A DNA stretch of 64,000 nt from Lindgomyces ingoldianus (lineage: Eukaryota; Ascomycota; Dothideomycetes; Pleosporales; Lindgomycetaceae). The stretch lies in the NCBI RefSeq assembly GCF_010093535.1, contig NW_022985181.1, positions 1 to 64,000 on the forward strand, given 5' to 3'. Every line of letters begins with the position of its first letter. Positions within the stretch are counted from its first letter, which is position 1. Under the pieces are notes generated by a model. It was given only the letters and a program-made list of their open reading frames with translations. It made no database searches and had not been told where the DNA came from. Positions 36,531 through 48,198 of the stretch are shown piece after piece. Made by a program: the position numbers and the translations under genes.

Positions 36531-36734
36531 TATAACAGCGCGTACTGCGTCACATGCTCTGCAACTTAAGCTCCCTTGCTTGCGCAACAAGTAGCGTCTT
36601 TATGCAACAAGTAGCGCCTTGGCTAAGGGCACACATGTATATTTAAACTCGCAGAGCAGCTCCTCTGCTCCTTAGTTTAATCTAGTTAGGTTACACCACC
36701 TCTTGCTTGTAGCTTAAGCATGCCGATTGTGACA
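36531..36734 (+). repeat. 3' LTR of the 1.8 kb element
   Basis: This 204 bp LTR has a mutated inner start (TATAACAGCG) and an intact outer end (GTGACA). Confidence 0.92.
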
Positions 36735-36821
36735 CTAGTGTAGCTTTATAAAGAATATTAAAACTTAGTACAGCTTCTAGAATAATAACATATATAACTT
36801 TAATAAATAGGCTTTATAATA

Positions 36822-37871
36822 ACGTATACTATAGGCAAGTTGCTTACACACCTAAGTTGCTTACTTTTACTAAGACTATACTAAACTAATCTTTTTATAC
36901 AAATGCATTTCTAACAACACTACTTAGATATGCTAAAAGAATGTTAGATAAAGCTTACACCTAAAGCTTTTAAATAAAACATAGCACTTTTAAAAGAATA
37001 TGCTGTAGCTATATGTACAGTCTTTTAAAAAATACTAAAGAACTAATATACTAGACAACCTTTATAAGCTAATTATAAAGCTAGCTTATAGAAACAAGAT
37101 AATAATAAAAAGTAGGTAATTATTAAGCATATACTTAAGTTAAATGCATAAGGATTTTTTCTCTTAGATAGTAGCTCTATAGCTAATTCTTTACACGCTA
37201 AGTATAATCTAGGCAATGTTAGCATAAGCTAGCCTAGTATGTTTATAAAGTGTTATCTAGAGCTTAAAGTAAAGTTTAAGAATAAGTATAACTATAAAAA
37301 AGCCTTTTATGAAAATTCTAAAGTAATTTAAAGCTAGTTTAGCCTTATAAAGAATATTAAAGCTAAGTATAGTATTTAGAATAATAACATATACAACTTT
37401 AATAAAATACGCTTTATAATAGGCTAGATAACTATTAACTATACTTACACTTAAAACCTTACTTTACGCTTTAGATAACACTTTATAAATATACTAAGCT
37501 AGTTTATAATAACATAGTCTAGATTATACTTAGCGTGTAAAGAGTTAGCTATACTAGCTACAGCTGCTATCTAATTATGCTTTTTATTATTTTCACGCCT
37601 TTATAAGTTAACGATATAATTATCTTATAAAGGTTCTATAGTGTATTAGTTATTTATTATTTTTTAAATAACTTTATATATAGCTATAGAATGTTTCTTT
37701 ACAAGAGTTATGTTTTATTTAAAAACTTAAAGTGTAAGCTATATTTAATATTCTTTTAGTATGTTTAAGTAGTGTTGTTAGGAATACATTAGTTTTAAAA
37801 AAAGTAGTTTAGTGTAGTTTTAGTAAAAGTAAGCAACTTAGATGTGTAAGTAACTTGCTTGTAGTTCGTGT
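36822..37871. mobile_element. Foldback element H (about 1050 bp)
   Basis: The left terminus ACGTATACTATAGGCA follows TA and the degraded right terminus ends around GTAGTTCGTGT before TA. A small internal deletion accounts for its shorter length. Its two flanks do not join into one known sequence, so a rearrangement happened here. Confidence 0.75.
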
Positions 37872-38222
37872 TAACATAATTATAAAGCTAACTTGTAAAA
37901 ATTAACTAATTTAAAAAATCTTTTATTATAAAGTATATATATAACTTAGATTTATACAGATTTTTTTACTTTAATTTATAAAAGATATAGCTAATAGACT
38001 ATAAAGATATTAACATTATAGTCTAAGCTAGGATAAGCTATATTAGCATAACCTAGGCTATAAAGCTTAAAAAATGTTTTTCTTAAAAGTATAACTATAA
38101 AAAAGCCTGATGTAAGAATCTTATAGTTATATAAAAGTAGTTTAAACTTATATCTAACACTATTACTAAGTATAGAATCTATAAATATAATCTATAAAAC
38201 TTTATTTTAAATAACTGTAATA
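37872..38222. other. AT-rich relic with a short repeat shared with 49.95 kb
   Basis: About 50 bp from 37883 (AACTTGTAAAAATTAACTAA) matches 49957-50010. The remainder resembles a diverged foldback spacer. No gene is visible. Confidence 0.45.
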
Positions 38223-39320
38223 ACGTACTTTATAGACAACTTACTTACACACTTAAGTTGCTTACTTTTTCTAAAACTCTACTAAACTAATTTTCTTACA
38301 TTAATAATTTCTAACAACACTACTTACATATGTTAAAAGAATATTAGATACAGCTTACACTTTAAGGTTTTAAATAAAATGTAAAACTTTTAAAGCAACA
38401 TGCTATAGCTATATATAGTGTTTTTTTTAAAAAATAATAGATAACTAACACACTAGATAACTTTTAAGTTAATTTTATAGCTAACTTATAAAACCTAAGT
38501 AATAATAAAAAGTAAGTAATTATTAGGCATATACATAAGCTATATATATAAGGATTTTTCTTTTAGCTAGTAGCAATAGCTAATATAGCTAATTCTTTAC
38601 ACGCAAAGCATAATCTAGGCTATGTTAATATAAACTAGCTTAGTATGTTTATAAAGTGTTATTTAAGGCTTAAAGTAAAGTTTAAGCTTAAGTATAACTA
38701 TAAAAAAGCTTTTTATAAAGATTTTAAGAAAATTTAAAGCTAGTTTAGCGTTATAAAGAATATTAAAGCTAAGCATAGCATTAGAATAATAATATATATA
38801 AGTTTAATAAAATAAGCTTTATAATAAGCTAGATATCTACTAACTATACTTATACTTAAAACTTTACTTTAAGTTTTAAATAACACTGTGTAAACACACT
38901 AGGCTAGTTAATGCTAATATAACCTAGATTATACTTAGCGTGTAATAAATTAGCTATATTAGCTATATCTGCTAGCTAAGAGGAAAATCCTTATATATAT
39001 AGCTTAAGTATATGCTTAATAATTACTTACTTCTTATTATTACTTAGCTTTTATAAGTTAGCTATAAAATTAGCTTATAAAAGTTATCTAGTATGTTAGT
39101 TATTTATTATTTTTTAAAAAACTTAATATGTAGCTACAGCATGTTACTTTAAAAGTGTTATATTTTGTTTAAAAGCCTAAAGTATAAGCTATATCTAATG
39201 TTCTTTTAGCGCGTCTAAGTAGTGTTATTAGGAATGTATTAGTGTAAAAAGAGTAGTTTAGTAAGGTCTTAGTAAAGGTAAGTAGCTTACGTGTGTAAGC
39301 AACTTGCCTGTGACGTACGT
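38223..39320 (+). mobile_element. Foldback element I (1098 bp)
   Basis: Complete family A copy with the TA target at 38221-38222 and 39321-39322, long inverted arms and no insertions. It is RIP-mutated throughout. Confidence 0.88.
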
Positions 39321-39322
39321 TA

Positions 39323-39592
39323 TCTACTTCTAGCTTTAATTAAAGGTATAGAAAACATAAACTAAACCTATTTTAGCTAAAATAAACTATATACTAGTAA
39401 ATAAACTTATAAAAGCTTTTACTCTACTAAAACACTTTAAGTTTATCTAATAGATTAATTTAAAATTATTAACTATACTACTTAATAAGAAAAATTAGTA
39501 AGAAAAGCATTGCACTATAGATAGTATATAGATACTGCATTCTATAAGCTATTTAAGAAATTGTATTGCAAATTTAATATAGAAATCTTTCT
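39323..39592. other. AT-rich sequence without recognised content
   Basis: No frame or repeat family was recognised between foldback I and boundary repeat R3. Confidence 0.5.
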
Positions 39593-39790
39593 CCTTTAAG
39601 CTATAACAGCTTCTACTCTCTTTGCTACAGCCTCTACTGCCTTTACTCTAGCCTCTTAGCTATTGCCATAGCCCTTACTGCTTCGGCTGTTATAGATGTA
39701 AATAAATACTCTGCGGCAGAGCACTTGGACCAACACAATGCACTTTACTCCATCAGCTTCTCACATAGGTGCATGACTATTAACCTCTTT
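39593..39790 (-). repeat. Boundary repeat R3
   Basis: Minus-strand copy of the R module (AEAVRAMAIAKRLE followed by a stop-rich, Gln-like stretch). It shares ATAAATACTCTGC..AGAGCACTT with R2 and R4 and marks the left edge of the PKS island. Confidence 0.6.
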
Positions 39791-40172
39791 CTGCAACAAC
39801 CTCGGCGACCCCGACGCTGTCAGCACACCGCTGGGGTTAGTTGATCCCTGCTGCATTTCGCCGGCTGACGTGGACTGCCTGGGGGTTACACGTGAACTCG
39901 CAATGGAGGTCAGCGTCGATCAACGACGCACTTCCGGCGTCTCTTTAGCCGCCAACGCAAACAACAACATGGTGTCTGAGTGGTTGGAATTGCCGCCAGC
40001 ATCAATACTGAGTATAGGTTAGCGTGAAATGGTCTTGATATACCTGAATGCTCTCGACCTTTTGGTAGTGGATAGTGGATGCCTGGTTTCTACTATCTCT
40101 TCAACTAGCCTTTTGTATACACATCTTCAACACGTATCTTGCCTGTTCTAAGGAATTTTCCAGTCGAAAATA
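39791..40172 (+). promoter_or_regulatory. Upstream region of the PKS gene
   Basis: This normal-composition sequence of about 380 bp separates the repeat block from the PKS start and must hold its promoter. No regulator-binding motif could be assigned with confidence. Confidence 0.4.
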
Positions 40173-43100
40173 ATGAACGGTACCAACGGCGCTGGCCAGA
40201 ATGGGATCCATACTGTCAACGGAACGTCGAGGAAGGAAGCGTCTCCGTGTGCCATATTTGGTCACGACATCGCTCTCCCAGCACCTACAAAGGAGACGAA
40301 TGGCTACGGTATTGCTCCTCCAACAACTAGAGGGGGGATAAATGGCAACCATGTCGCGTCCGAACCATCCACAAAAGAGACTAATAGCAAGGTCTTCACG
40401 CCCATGGCTATTTGTGGGATGGCTTGCCGTCTTCCCGGGAATATCTCTTCACCCTACGATCTGTGGAAGTTTCTTGCCGAAGGCGGTGACGCTCGCAGCG
40501 AGGTACCATTGAACAGGTGGAATGCCTCGGCGTACTATTCAGCTACGAAGAAGCCTGGTTCCTCGAGAACCAAACACGGCTACTTTCTTGATGAAAGAAT
40601 CGATCTAGGTGCTCTAGATACCTCGGCATTCCCAATGGGACGCACTGAGCTTGAACGCTTGGACCCGCAACAACGGCTATTGCTCGAAGTCGCACACGAG
40701 TGCCTTGAAGATTCCGGCGAAACGGGTTGGCAGGGAAGCGATATCGGTGTCTACGTTGGGTGTTTTGGACAAGATTGGTACGACGTGCTCAACCGCGAGG
40801 GTCTGAAGTCCAACGCATATCAAATTCTGGGCTCGCACGACTTCATGGTCTCCGAACGCATTTCCCACGAATTGGACTTGCGTGGTCCTAGGTAAGCATC
40901 ACCTACATACAAAATTTGTGTTTCTACATAATAACGCTTTTTGATAGTTTGACGATACGTACCGCCTGCTCTTCTTCGATGATTGGCCTAAATGAAGCCT
41001 GCATGGCCATCGCAAAAGGCGACTGTAAAGCGGCCATCGTCGGTGGCACCAGTCTTTTCTTATCTCCGAGTACCGTGACGAGTCTGTCGGATCACGGAGT
41101 CTTCAGCCCAGACGGATCCTCCAACACATTCTCTGCCAAGGCCAATGGTTTCGCAAGAGGCGAAGCCATTGTTGCCATCTACATCAAGAGCTTGGACGAA
41201 GCACTCCGCGATGGCAATTCCATCCGAGCTGTCATATCAGGAATTGCAACGAATTTTGACGGCAAGACTGCAAACATGTCGATGCCAAGCGCACTAGCTC
41301 AAGAAGCAGCGATTAGGCGAGCGTACCAGGTTGCCGGCATTCAAGATTCCGAAGTCTGGAAGACTGGGCTGTTCGAGTGCCATGGTACCGGTACCGCGGC
41401 CGGCGATCCAATTGAGACTCGCGCCATTGCCAATGTCTTCGGAGCCCATGGCCTATATCTCTCATCAATCAAGCCGAACCTAGGTCATTCAGAAGGAGCC
41501 GCAGGCGTTAGTGCGATCTTGAAAGCAGTTCTCGCACTAGAGCATCGCACGATTCCGCCAAGTATCAAAGCGTGGCCAGTCAATCCCAAGATCCCTTTCG
41601 AGAGCGGCAAACTCGCGCTGGCAAAAGAATGCATTCCGTGGCCGGCCGGGCGTTACGAGCGCGTTAGCGTCAATTCTTTCGGAATCGGAGGTGCCAACGC
41701 CCACGCCATCATAGACTCCGCCAGCAGCTATGGCATTGTTCCTGTGCCGGCCCACAATGGGGCACATGACGTACCATCGGACCTCCCGCACTTGTTCGTA
41801 TATTCTGCGTACTCGAGCAAACCATTAGAACGCATGGCACGCAACATCGAAAGATATCTCGATGCAACCTCGGAGTCGTTTGTCGACATTGCATACACCC
41901 TCGCTCGTCGGAGGCAACATTTACCACACCGGTCCTTCGTCGTTTCCGCCAAAGACAAGCCCGGCGAAGCCCCTCCGGCCCTAACTCAGGAGGTCGTCAT
42001 CGCGCATACTGTTGTGATGGTTTTCACAGGCCAAGGTGCTCAATGGCCCCAGATGGGCAGAGACCTCATCCGCTCAAATCGTATCTTTGCGAAGGTTGTT
42101 GAGGACATAGACGTCGAGCTCCAGCGTCTCGGCGCCACATGGACGGTCTATGATGAGCTCCGCAAAACTTCTAGAACGACTCGGGTCAACGAGGCCGAGT
42201 TCTCACAGCCGTTGTGCACGGCAATACAGATAGCGCTTGTTGAAGCGCTTGCTTCTGTCGGTATTAAGCCAGCTGCTGTCGTGGGTCACTCTAGCGGCGA
42301 GGTTGCAGCTGCCTACGCTGCTGGCGCTCTTACGTTAAGGGAAGCTATTGCTGTTTCATATCACAGAGGAATTATTTCCAAGAAACAGACCAAAAAGGGA
42401 GCGATGGCTGCTGTAAGCTTAAGCTGGACCGAAGCACACAATTATCTGCTTCCCGGGGTTGTAGTAGCATGCGAAAACTCCCACAGCGGCGTGACTCTTT
42501 CTGGTGACGTGGATCAGCTCGAGCTTGTTGTATCCAACATCAAGAAAGCACGTCCAGGGGTACCTACCACCACTTTGAAAGTGGAACGGGCATATCATTC
42601 ACATCATATGGTGGAAGTAGGCGAACCATATTGCGAGGCTATGGTCGCCTCAGGGGTTGTGGGCTCCCAGCATTCCGTGCCTTTCTTCTCCAGTGTCACC
42701 GGACAATGTCTGTCTAGCGACGTCAAGCAACCGCAGCTTGGGCCGCGATATTGGCAGAAGAACTTGGAATCTCCTGTACGCTTTAAATCAGCTGTTGTCG
42801 AAATTCTGAAGGAAAGCGATATTTCAAATCCTGTCTTCCTGGAAGTTGGACCGCATGCAGCGCTCGCGGATCCAATCAGACAGATCCTTGCCAATGAGTC
42901 GCAGAAGGTGCCTCATGTACCAACTCTCACGAGGCGAAAGGGCGGTACTGAAAGCTTTCTAACATCTATTGGCAAGCTTTGGACCCTGCATGTTAATGTT
43001 GACTTCGCAGCTCTGATGCCGCATGGCCTGACATTATCTGGCCTTCCTTGCTATCCTTGGGACCATCAGAAAAGCCACTGGTATGAGCCAAGAGTTTCGC

Positions 43101-46100
43101 GGGAATGGAGACTGGGTGGCCATCCTTATCATGATCTTTTGGGAAGAAAGCTCCCTGAAAGTACGGATCTGGAGCCCCTTTGGAGAAACCTCGTCTATCT
43201 GCAGAATGTACCCTGGATCTCGGACCATCGCATTGACAGCGACATTGTCTTCCCGTTTGCAGCGTTTGTGGCCATGGCTGCTGAGGCAGTCCGGCAGATC
43301 AGCGAATCTCAAGACACTGTCGAGATGCGCAATGTGACTGTCAGCAATGCACTTCCGATTAGTGAAGAGTTGCCAACCGAAATCGTAACCAGTTTTCGTC
43401 GCAGCCGTCTGACAGATTCGCTAGATAGCGACTGGTGGGACTTCACCATAACATCCCACAATGGCCATATCTGGACAAGACATTGCACTGGCCAAGTGCG
43501 CAGTGGCTCCGATACGCTGTCGAATGAAGTTTCTTCAACTCCGGTCCCGGATACGTTTACGCTTCCTAGGAAGGTGGATGGCCGGAGTTGGTACGAGGCA
43601 GTCCAACGAAAGCGGCTTCGCTACGGTCCTCACTTCATGAGTCTGGAAGACACTACCTCATCGGCAGTAGCACCGAGCAGGGCTTCGGCTAGGTTACGCA
43701 ACAATTGGCACGGCGATGAAGCCAACTATCATCTGCACCCTGTCATCGTCGACGCGTTCTTCCAGCTCTTGAGCGTCGCATCGCACAATGGTCTTGTGCA
43801 TACGTATCGTCGGCAAGTTCCAACTAGTATCGAGCACCTCACTATTTCGCGGTGCCAATCGGAAGACCTCCAGGTGTACTTGGAAGGGAATCTGGACCAT
43901 GAGGGCGGAGCTTCTGGACAAGGGCTATGTATAGCAGGGTCTAAAGTTGTATCACGATTCTCAGGGGTTCGAATGACTCTGTTTGAAGGCGCCGATCCAA
44001 CAGCGAAGAATGACTTCCCACTGACAGCTCGGGCTCAATGGGTGCCACACGCCGACTTTTGGAACATTGAAACACAGTTCAAGCCCGTGAGTGCCAATTC
44101 CAGTGAAATGATGGTTCTGGAAAATCTTGCTCGTTCGGCAATCCTGTTTTCGCAGCAAGCGCTATCCCTCAGTGTCAAATCAGACTTACCTCATCTACAA
44201 AAATATGGAGCCTGGCTAAGCGAACAACCTACTACCTCTCCGGAAAATGGGAAAGATTTGGCAAATTCGATCCAATTGATTGCTCAGGGCCTCGAATCTA
44301 CCCCGCTCTCATATACAGCCAAAGCGATTGCGACCATCTGCTCCAACATTGACTCGATCCTCTCCGGTGAGCGAGACATCTATGGCATCCTCACCACCGA
44401 CGATGTTCTTGAAAAGCTACTCGAGTATATGTCGGAGTACGACCGGTCCGAGTTTTTCCACAACCTTGCGCATTTCAAGCCTAACCTACGAATTCTTGAG
44501 CTTGGAGCTGGCTCCGGCGCGGCAACAGCCAAGATCCTACCGTACCTACGGCATGAGAAGGGTCAAACCCTCTTTTCGAGGTACGTGGTCACGGATGCCT
44601 CGATGGGCCTTGTCAATGCAGCGAAGGAGCGTTTCAAGAGCGTCACAAATCTGGAATTTGCTTGTCTCAATATTGAAAAAGACTTAGCGGACCAAGATTT
44701 TGAGGACGAGGAATTCGATCTCATCATCTCAGCTAGTTTCTTGCATACTGCAACCAACGTCGCGAAGAGCCTGTCCAACGTTCGGAAGCTCCTGAGCCCA
44801 AAAGGAAGACTGCTCATGCAAGAGTTAGCCACAGGTCAAACTTGGGCTAAATTCATCCTGGGCACATTGCCTTCCTGGTGGTCCGGCGACGGCGACGGCG
44901 GTCAAGATGGACCATTCATGAGTCGGGAAATGTGGATCCAAAAGCTCAACTCAGTTGGATTCACACGCGCTGATTTTGTGGAAAATCTTGGTCAAAGTAC
45001 AGTTATTGTTGCTCATCCAGAGCGAGGAGAAGTCCAATCCCGAAAGATTACCTTGCTTTACGAACAAGAATCCATCGAAACCGTGAACGTTTCCCGTGAG
45101 CTTGAGGAGCGCGGATATGCAATTGACCGTTGCACCATGAGCGATAGCCCAATTGCGGGACAGGACATTATCGCGCTCATGGATCTCGACACGCCATATC
45201 TGTGGGATCTCACTACTACAAATCTGGAAGCCTTTCAGAACTTTGTCAAAGACCTACAGGGATCTGGCGTTCTTTGGGTCACACGACCGTGCCAGGCAGG
45301 CGTTAAGGACCCAAGATTTGCGCCTATCATCGGACTTTCTCGTACGATGAGATCGGAACTCGCGGCCAGCTTCGCTACGTGTGAGACAGAAGAGTTGACC
45401 TCGACAGCAAATATCAACGCTCTGGTCAATGTAGTCTCGAATTTTCGTGATCGGAGACATGACGGCGTGCTGGGTCCGGAATTTGAGTATGCGATCTCAG
45501 ACGGGACCGTTCTAGTCAACAGATTCTTCCCATTCGACCTCCCGGCTGAGATTCAAGATATCGAGTCAACCCAGCTTCAGGAAGCAGAACTTACCACCAG
45601 CAAGGCAGGCCAACTCGGCACTTTGCATTGGTCTGCTCGGGAGCCTGTAGCCCCACAGAATGATGAGGTGGAAGTCGAAGTGCACGTGACAGGACTCAAC
45701 TTTAGGGTGAGTATCCTGGATATCATCGGCCATATTTTCAGCTAACCCCATTGCAGGATATCCTAGTTGCCATGGGAATCTTGACGCTTGCTGAGACACA
45801 TTTCGGCTACGAAGCTGCGGGCGTAGTCCGAAAACTTGGTCCGAATGCGACCAAGTTCTCCGTGGGTGATCGTGTTGTGCTCATGGGGCGCAACACTTTT
45901 GCGACTACGGTCACACAGTCTGAGCTACTTTGCGAAAAGCTCCCAGACTCTGTTAGTCTCCTTGACGGCGCTGGCTCTCCTCTTTGCTTCACAACGGCAA
46001 TCTATGGCCTTGTGGACATGGGGCGGCTTGAAGAGGGACAAGTGAGTGACTACCACCTTCACAATTTCCATTCATACAGACGAGATGCCTACTAATTCAA

Positions 46101-47968
46101 CTATTTGACAGTCTGTGCTTATTCATAGCGCCGCTGGTGGCGTTGGTATAGCTGCCATTCAAGTCGCAAAGATGCTCAAGGCGACCATCTATGCAACTGT
46201 GGGTAGTGTCGAGAAACGAAAATACTTGACCAAATTCTTCGGAATTCCAAAGGAAAATATCTTCGATTCGCGTAGCACAACCTTTGTAGCTGACCTAATG
46301 CGGCAAACTGGCGGTAGAGGGGTTGATGCGGCTCTCAACTCGCTTTCTGGTGAGCTGCTACACCAAACCTGGAAGTGCGTCGCCAAATGGGGTACGATGG
46401 TTGAGATCGGCAAGCGAGATCTGCTGGGATCTGCCAAGTTGGACATGAAACAATTTGCGGACAGCCGTAATTATTGTTGCATCGATATGGATCAAATGAC
46501 GCAAGAGAGACCCAAGGTCATTGACAGGTGAGTCTTTTTGCCTACGCTTCAACACGTTGCATAGTTAATAACTGTCACTAGATTGCTGCGAAGGTTAATG
46601 GAACACTTCCGCCAGGGCACTTTGCAACCCATTCCGCTGGCGCACGTGTCACCCGCGTCTGAGATACCAGAGACGTTCAAACTTATGCAGCAGAGTAAGC
46701 ATATTGGGAAGATGGTAGTGGAGCTACGGAACAGCCAAGGAGAGCTTCTGGTGAGTGACGTACAAGCACTACAGAAGCGGCCGGTTGCACTCGACAGTTC
46801 TGCAGCATATATCCTGGTTGGAGGATTAGGTGGCCTCGGGCAATCAATTTCACGCTACATGGTTCAGCAAGGAGCCAAGAACCTCATATTCCTGTCCCGA
46901 AGCGCCGATAGGAATGATCCGCGGTACCGAGACTTCATCCACGAGCTTGAGGAAATGGGAAGTACCGTCCAGTGTGTCAAGGGAAATGCGGCGCGGCTAG
47001 CGGACGTCGAGCGGGCGATAGATGGGGCGCTAGCTCCCGTTAAGGGGATCCTCAACATGACAATAGCGCTGGCTGACGAAGCCTTCCTGCGGATGTCGAT
47101 TGAGGAGTGGAACACGTCAGTCGAGCCTAAGATCAAGGGCACCTGGAACATCCTGGAAGCCACCAAGTCACGGGGTCTTGAAATTGACTTTCTGGTCCTC
47201 ATTAGCTCCTTATCTGGCATTGTTGGCCAGACAGGCCAGGCCAACTACTCTAGCGCGAATACGTTCCTCGATGCATTCTCGCAGTACAGCACAAGCCAAG
47301 GGCTGCCGTGCACTGCCATTACTTCGGGAGTCATGGAAGGCATTGGCGTTATGAGTGGCAGCATTGATCTCCTCAAGAAGCTGCAAGGCTCAGGTTGGCG
47401 CTTAAACAATGAAGCAGAGCTCATTGAAATCGTGGATTCAGCGATACAACTCACGGTCGCTAAGCGGACCATCGAAAAGAAGCGGACACCCGCAACTACT
47501 TCCATCCAAGAGGTCGACAAAACCAGGTTCATCTTTGGGCTTTGTCCTACCGTGCCACTCAGCAGTCCTGACAGCTATACAAACTTACGAGCTGATGTTC
47601 GCATGGCAGTCTATCACAACTCCAAACGCCAGAGTGCTAAATCGGCTGCATCAGAGGATGCGCTACGCACGCTGCTGACTATAGCAAAGAAAGATCCATC
47701 CGTCCTGGAGTCCAGTGAGAGCGTTACAACTCTCGCCTTGGATATTGGGAAGAAGCTTTGCAGCTTGCTGCTACTTCCGGACGATAACTTGAGCCCTTCG
47801 ATGAAAACGGGCGAGATGGGACTAGATTCCATGGTAGCTGTGGAGATGTGCGCTTGGTGGAAGCTCACTCTAGGCCTCGAGATGAGTATGTTGGAGATGG
47901 TGAGCATGGGTACGTTGGAGGCTTTGGGACACCGGGCGGCGGATGACCTTATTCGTCTCTACACTTGA
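40173..47968 (+). CDS. Highly reducing type I polyketide synthase (KS-AT-DH-cMT-psiKR-ER-KR-ACP)
   Basis: Iterative HR-PKS that builds a reduced, C-methylated chain from malonyl units. Exons 40173-40891, 40948-45706, 45757-46041, 46112-46527 and 46582-47968 (introns of 50-70 nt) give 2521 residues, usual for the family. Each splice restores a family motif: GPSLTIRTACSSS, GLNFRDILVAMG, EGQSVLIHSAAGG and VIDRLLRRL. Sites: KS Cys about 247 with HGTGT and NLGHSE; AT GHSSGE about 687; DH His about 995 and Asp about 1174; cMT LELGAGSGAAT about 1424; ER SAAGGVG about 1925; KR GGLGGLG about 2134 and GQANYSSANTF about 2281; ACP Ser in GLDSM about 2475. The start is the first ATG after an in-frame TAA at 40149. 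The DH motif reads HRIDSDIVFPFAAF, with Ser for the usual Gly. There is no thioesterase or other release domain, so release in trans, probably by the oxoamine synthase, is inferred. Confidence 0.96.
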
Positions 47969-48198
47969 TCATCTATGAGGGCTTCTCAAACATACGGTTA
48001 AAATACAATCAAGGATATTATAAGCCTAAAGTTCGAATATTATCGGAGAGAAAATTTCGAAATTACTGTAACAATTTGCAATCTAGAAGGAGTAGAAATG
48101 TAGTGAAACCTATCTTTCGGGCCTTTGATTTATGTCCCTACGCATTTGGGTATGCATGGAAGCTAAATAGTCTGGCTACATGTTCATTTTATTCTAAT
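47969..48198. other. Convergent 3' intergenic region
   Basis: 230 bp between the PKS stop and the end of the oppositely oriented methyltransferase. It must hold both 3' ends; no specific signal was assigned. Confidence 0.5.

Larger units (their letters stand above)
34923..36734 (+). mobile_element. Non-autonomous LTR element (1812 bp)
   Basis: The 204 bp LTRs are at 34923-35126 and 36531-36734, with the TSD CTAGT at 34918-34922 and 36735-36739. A polypurine tract (AGAGGGGAGTAA) precedes the right LTR, giving plus orientation. The 1404 bp interior is AT-rich with no frame and no pol motif, so it is a large TRIM or small LARD rather than an autonomous element. It is nested in foldback F. Confidence 0.93.
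34041..36821 (+). mobile_element. Foldback element F, truncated and split by three LTR insertions
   Basis: The left terminus ACGTACTCTACAAGC follows TA at 34039-34040. Without the 280 bp LTR, the TRIM solo LTR and the 1.8 kb LTR element it amounts to about 595 bp, i.e. one arm plus most of the spacer. It ends at foldback H and does not resume beyond it. Confidence 0.75.
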
